From: Phylloscopus collybita
Lineage: Eukaryota; Chordata; Aves; Passeriformes; Phylloscopidae
Length of the DNA: 64,000 nt
Assembly (NCBI GenBank): GCA_027886175.1
Contig: JAJNNQ010000126.1
Span: forward strand, 1,746,501 to 1,810,500
Direction of reading: 5' to 3'
Below are positions 58,401 to 64,000 of the stretch, in pieces. The position numbers and the translations under genes were made by a program. The notes below the pieces were generated by a model that was not told the origin of the DNA, ran no database searches, and was given only the letters and a program-made list of their open reading frames with translations. Every line of letters begins with the position of its first letter. Position 1 is the stretch's first letter.

Positions 58401-61400
58401 AAAAGCAGAATAAAAGAACATGACTCTGCATGACAGCGCTTCCCCATTCAGCATGGATGCATCTGCATGCACATGTTCCAGAAGTGAACAAGAGACAAGT
58501 CTCAAAGAGGTCAGCTCCTAGTTTGAAACAACCCATGATTTTCTTTCTCCTAGGTGGAGTGGAAGAGATCCTAAAACATGGATTGATTGAATCCTATCTG
58601 ATTTCAAGATGATTTTCAGACAGGGAGAAAGAACAAGAAAAAGGGGGAAGAAACAGCCTTTCTCTCTACCAGTAGAGAGTCATGGTGGCGTGTTGGTGGC
58701 ATTGAACAAAATTAGAATTTTACCCCTCAATCCCTCAAAGTCAACATATCTTGAAGTTGTCTTCAAAACAGTCCTGAGACAATTTATAACATTTGGAAGC
58801 CTGCGAAATAGGCATTAATAGAAAAGTTAGGAGAACAGACAGTTGATTTTAGCATCGTTAGACAAGCCATTCCTAGAAAGAAAGGAAAAGATAGAATGAC
58901 TGAAATGGAAGTAATGGAGTTTATAGTGGAGAACACAGCAGAGTGGGAGAGAAGCTACTCTGAGACCAGTGAATTGCCTTGGCCTCATCCAGATAAAACA
59001 CATGAGGAATGTGCATCCCTGCTCTCCCTGGAAAGGCATGGTTAGGTGAGGCCAAGCTCTGAGTTGCTCTCAGGCAGAAGAGTGGTTCCCAAGCTACACG
59101 ACTGCCTTGAGCTCACTGTGCAGCAGCGGCTACCCAACCCTGGATGCCCCAAATTTTCCCCCTTGCACAGGGTTGCAAGTTGCTTTTGCAATATCAGTGA
59201 CCTAAATATATGAGAGCAAAACTCTCAGAGAGAATTAGATTCAAGAGGCTTGAAGCTTCCCAGGAATCTGAAAGAACTGGCATTTCAGTCTTCATGGCCC
59301 ACTAGAGCCAGTTAAAAGGTCAGAAATAAAAGGTTATTGACCTGTAGATTTTCTTGAGACTCAGAGGGCACCGTGACTTCAGCCCTTGAGTTCTTCTCAC
59401 AACACAAGGATCATAAAGGTTTTGTAGGTCACCGACCCCACAGCATATGAAATCCGTGAAATAACTGGTAAATTTACTCTGCATTTTATAATATTGCAAC
59501 AGAGTTTAAATAAATTAAACTAAGCAGTATCACTAACTGGAAAAGCTTATGAAGGGCACAAGTATGATCCCACTGCAAGAAATACTAAAAAACATTCTTT
59601 AGCCTAAATTATAAACTATAAAATATATAAAATTATAAATCATACAGCCAGTCAAATTAGAGATCATAAGGTCCTATCTGACCTTACAGTCCATGGATCT
59701 GTTGTTTCCCTATAGCAAAATTAAGTCCCTCTATGTCTGATTTCAGTTTTTCTTGTATTTCTTAAACCATATTTCTCATGGTCTTCCTAAAATCTATGCA
59801 GATACCACTTCTTCAAACAAATATATCGGTGCAACAAACTGTATTAGTACATATTACACACAAGGAGGGTTTGCTCTTGACATGTTGCCAAGAAAGCTTG
59901 AGAACACAAGTCTCTCTGTCACTTTGATCATGAAAGACAAGTGGTTCCAGTTATTTGAAACGTTATTTGACAGGATGGAAGTAAGATAGGAAGTGAGATG
60001 TTAAACTCCACTGTAAAGATCAATGCCTGAGAAAACATATAAACAGAACAGAACAGAAAGAAGTGGGTTTTCAAAGGGCAGTGCAAATGGAGGGAATGAC
60101 TCTGGTATATAGTTTATCAAATACCCCTCTAAAAGCACTGCCCTCATGCAAGTGAACCCTTGATTGTTGCTGTGCTCAGAGCACTCTCACTAATTCTAGA
60201 AAGCTCCTGGCTGGCAGCAGCTGATTGCTGGTGCTTAACTGTGCTAATCGGCATCAAAATGCTGCTGCAGCTTTGTGAGCACCTTTTCACCCACATTCTT
60301 CCCTCACAGCGACTAAATCCTTGAAGTCAATAGAATTAGTCCTGATCCAGGCTGGTGGAAATGAGAGCAGAATAAGCACCTTGTCGCTCCAACTGATAAT
60401 CCTTGTAATAGTCTTCCTCTAAAGGAAAGCAAAAGCCACTGCCTGAAGAAGTTACCACAGCTTTCAGCTAGACTGAATATTTTACACACAAATGAAAGCC
60501 TTGGAGAAATGACATCAGAAGTGGATGTTTATTTTAGTTTGGTTCTTCTGACATTACTGAGCAACTCCAGTTTTGCCTCAGGCCAAAAGCATATTATATA
60601 GATGAAAGACCAATAGCTTATCTAGCCAGCCTGATCCCAATTAGGATGGGACTAAGCAAGAGGAAATTTTGTAAGATGGAAATAGTTGCAGTATTTTAAA
60701 AAATTCAAAGAGCTGAGGAATTCTTTGTGCTTTCCTTTGTACAGAGTATACCCTTAAAGACCACTGGCAGCCAACATACTAAATGAGACAGAGCAGGCAC
60801 TGTGGTGGCTGCTGTTTTTGTGACCTTCTCAAAGTCAGCTGGGTTAATAGCCCCAGAATTATTCATCTTTCCACTCATGAAGAGAGAACTTATCTGAGGC
60901 ACTAATCACTACTAGGGACCACTGCAGAGGGGACAGAGATGCAACACAGCAGAGCTGCCACAGGCATCAGTATTTTCTAGACTCTGCTTTGCACTCAGTG
61001 GATGACCCTGTGGAGAAGGACCCATAACATGTAGCCAGTGGATAGTAAGCTATAGTAGTCATTTTTTTTTTCCCACAGTAACGGCCCCTTTATGGCTGTT
61101 TTCATCCCACAATATCACTGGGAAAAGGAAAACTGGTTCATCCATCTTTCATCAAAGGGCACACAATTTCAAACTAGCTCACCCTGACCATGGGGGAGGA
61201 GCAGGCATGGGAGCCTTCAGATCAGAAGATGTTCCTGCTACCTTCAGTGACTTCTTCACATATCCACTGGTTGACAACTCTGATGCAGTTCTGCTCTACT
61301 AACACCCCACTCTGGGAAATCCATTTTCAGTTTACACACAAGAAACAAGAAGTCATTTGATTCTAACTAGAGATTTATGAGCCCAGAGACTAAGCCAGTA

Positions 61401-63175
61401 ACCTTCCTGCTATTGTTTTACCCAAAAAAAATCACTTTCAGCTGTTAGTCTTTTTCTTCCTCTAGTGAAAACTCGATCATAATTCCTTTGAGACTAAAGT
61501 GCACATGAGTATCTGCAGTATGAATCCTGGAATAATTTAGTAGGACCTCAAGTGCTTGTTGAAGAGATCTGTGAGATAAAATCAGTAACAGACATCATTG
61601 TCAATACCTGGCTGCTAGACCAAATAAGAAGCTGATGTATCCACTGATCTGCTTTCAGTCTATTTGATTCTGAGCAGATTTGGGATAAAGAAGGAAAATA
61701 GAACATTCCCATCATATTCTCACACAAGGAGGAATAAAATAACCAGAAATGCATCAGTAGGCATTACAATAAGCACTTAAGAATCAACAGTGACAGCCTG
61801 ATGTCTGTAATTCCTCCAGAGCACCATAACAGCAGAGCCCCAAAATGTATCTCCACTTGATCCTTCCACTGTTTTCTATGCTCTGACATCTGAAAATGCT
61901 TGTTTTCTTGGTTTTTTTTTTTTTTTTTTTCTTGTTTCTTATGCTGGACATCTTGCTCTGGGCATAGGTTGAAACATCTGCATGCTGTGAGGTGAGATAT
62001 ATTGACATATGGTATTACAACAATAACAGATTACATTTTGCTTTTGTTGTATTTTATAATAGATAGAGATACTGCAACCATTAACCCCAGCAGGCCTGGA
62101 TCTTTTCAGTTGGTGTTGTTCTCCACCTAGTAATGAATGCCTCCATTCTGTTCCCCTCCCTGTCTGTGAATAGTTCCCAATCAATAGCCATTGATCCTCT
62201 CTATCCTTTCCTTCTATAATTTGGTCATTACTAAGACCTGAAAGCCTTCTCCTCCACAGCTCATTATTTACTAGCTGTTTTGAAATTACATCCAAAAGCA
62301 GAGCTGACTGACACACACCCTGAAGCAAAAGAGAGAGAAAAAGACAGGAGCCCATTCTCCTGCAGAAGGAGCCACAGGAACTCATTGTGTTCTTCCATAG
62401 CTGTTTCAGTTAAACTTTTTTTTTTTCCCCACTCCATTAGTTCTTCTCTTTTCATGCTTGTAGAGCCAGGAATGTGGGCACTGCTGCTGCTGCTGACACA
62501 GTGCTTGGGCTAAACCCAGGCACCAGTGCTGCTCAGTAATCCTTGAAACAGAGGTAAAGGTTCATCCTGGAACACCGTGGTGGTGGCTGAAGCAATAGGG
62601 GCATTTTCACACAGATTAATCCAGCAACACCAGTACAAAACTGTTTAAACAGTTCCCCGAATTGCAGTAACTGGTCAAACCTGTTCTAACAACACCTTCT
62701 GGCACTGAGAGAAAGCAGCCCCAGTGAAGCTGCTGCTGGAGGGAGCTGATGTTTCAAATGGAAGTATTTTACATTAGCTTGGACCTTCTTCAGGCAACTT
62801 AAGTGATTTTTGGGGCAGGGCACAGTCCTTCAGCTATCTCCCTAGATCAATCATCATTCTTAGTTTGCAGCATTCAGTACATTTTTTATTTCCCCACCTT
62901 AGCAAAACATATCACTGTAGGCGGATTGTGTATTCCCACCATGTAGTTTAACACAAGCTGTTAATGACTTGTGACTTCCTTATGCACTCAGGTAGAGGAG
63001 ACTTGTTTCATACCAAGCAGGTGAGCAAAAGTTAAACCAGATGATTCCGAAAAGGACGGGCACTAAGAGAAGTTAAATTAACATAATTTCATATGCCTAA
63101 GTAGTGGGGACAAAGCACAGAAGGAAAACATCAACACATTGAGAGCCCTCAGTGCTTACTTGGAAGACTGGTGTT
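52469..63175. other. Long unique non-coding interval
   Basis: No gene or interspersed repeat recognised over 10.7 kb. Landmarks are an A22 run in a short inverted repeat (55400-55436) and a T19-20 run near 61912-61930. The stretch about 60190-60420 has the texture of a conserved non-coding element. Many 60-130 codon frames occur on both strands, with no recognisable product. Confidence 0.4.
55400..55436. repeat. Inverted repeat around poly(A)
   Basis: TTAGCAC (55400-55406) and GTGCTAA (55430-55436) are perfect complements enclosing one C and a run of 22 A. A second partial TAGCAC copy lies just before at 55391. Confidence 0.8.
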
Positions 63176-63280
63176 CAGGAAATGACTGGATGTGGCACTT
63201 ACTGTTGTAATCTAGTTGACAAGGTTGGACTCAATGATCTCAGAGGTCTTCACTAACATAAATGATTCTGTAATTCTGTT
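63176..63280 (+). mobile_element. CR1 LINE 3' fragment (short)
   Basis: Contains ATGTGGCACTTACTG, TAATCTAGTTGACAAGGTTG, GACTCAATGATCTCAGAGG, and a terminal repeat ATGATTCTGTAATTCTGTT, the usual CR1 3' end. Only about 100 bases remain. Confidence 0.88.
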
Positions 63281-63798
63281 AGGCAGGAAAAAAACCAGCT
63301 CAAGGTAGGAGCTCTAGAAGAAAGTCAGAGAGAAAGTTCTCCAAAGTACTTACAAACCTTGACTTAGAGAATTCACATAATATAACAATGTTCTTGGTCA
63401 GCTTCTGACTTGTTCAATTGGACTGTCAAGGCACACTGTGAGAGAGTCACATGACAAGAAATCAGCTGTGAGGACTCCACTTTAAATTTCATGAGCTGTC
63501 ATGTGAATCCAATTCTCCTGCCTTTCCAGTTCAAACAACTGAACTACATGAACATATGGATTTAAACAAGCCCTCCCTTTATGTAACAGCAACGCTGGTT
63601 GGAGTGCAGGAATGATGCAAATGAAAGCTTTTTGTAACACTTTACAAGAACCTCACTTCACTTGAACAGGGACCAAACTGGTATTTGCAATCAATCTGGT
63701 TCCAGTAATTAGAGGGTTCTTCTAAATCTACTCCTTAGTTGCAAGGGACTCTATTTACTTGTTAATTAAAGACTCTTTCTTAAGCTCTTTCAGAGGAG

Positions 63799-63803
<5 letters not shown>
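63281..63803. other. Unique non-coding interval
   Basis: No gene recognised. Confidence 0.45.
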
Positions 63804-63832
<29 letters not shown>

Positions 63833-63844
63833 GAGAGAGAGAGA
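63804..63844 (+). repeat. Poly(A) followed by (GA)n
   Basis: About 27 A residues then seven GA units, all purine. Confidence 0.95.
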
Positions 63845-64000
63845 ATGAGAAAGCAGGGCTGAAAATACTGGTAAGGCTCTAACTGAAAGAAGAGATTTTC
63901 CATTTATCCACTAGCTCCTGTGCACCCCTGTTTTGAATTGTCCTGCTTCCTTTGATAGTGCTGAAGGTGAAAAGGAAGGTACATGTGTCCTGGCAGCTTC

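Noticed and set aside
1..64000. CRISPR array, operon, tRNA or rRNA gene, or other prokaryotic system
   Set aside because: No regularly spaced repeats with unique spacers, no ribosome-binding-site spaced genes and no RNA gene signatures; composition and repeats are those of a vertebrate genome.

Overview
This window looks like bird genomic DNA, most likely from a songbird (passerine). The evidence is CR1 (chicken repeat 1) LINE tails in the avian form ending in ATTCTATGATT-like octamers, several LTR families known from avian and passerine genomes, and a gammaretrovirus-like provirus of avian type. I found no host protein-coding gene, rRNA or tRNA. Almost all long open frames lie in simple repeats, LTRs or random sequence. 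The window is best read as intronic or intergenic DNA. Family names come from memory of avian repeats, not from a search.

Layout. 0.5-3.4 kb holds three long purine/pyrimidine microsatellite arrays: GAA then AAAAAG; AG, AAAGAG, GGGA then GGAA; and a TTTTTC/TTTTCC array on the opposite strand. 3.4-12.3 kb is mostly unique AT-rich sequence with one CR1 tail. 12.3-19.6 kb is repeat-rich, with three minus-sense LTRs (12.3, 16.4, 18.2 kb) and two CR1 fragments. 19.6-32.1 kb is mainly unique, with a long (AAAAG)n array at 24.1 kb, an LTR at 25.2 kb and a (TTTTTA)n array at 31.4 kb.

32.15-40.77 kb is the centre of interest. It is a degenerate class I (gammaretrovirus-like) provirus with a 5' LTR, a tRNA-Pro-type primer binding site, a leader, a broken gag capsid region, a polypurine tract and a shortened 3' LTR. 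No pol, and no env that I can identify, is left. Four further LTRs have landed in it: two in the 5' LTR (5-bp duplication GATGG; 6-bp duplication TAGTCT), one in the leader (GTTG or GTTGTG), and one inside that one (ATCAT). This gives a readable order of insertions.

40.8-64 kb is mostly unique sequence with A/C-only or G/T-only low-complexity tracts (41.7, 42.5, 45.4, 52.4 kb), homopolymers and one more CR1 tail at 63.2 kb. Nothing here suggests an operon, CRISPR array or other microbial feature.
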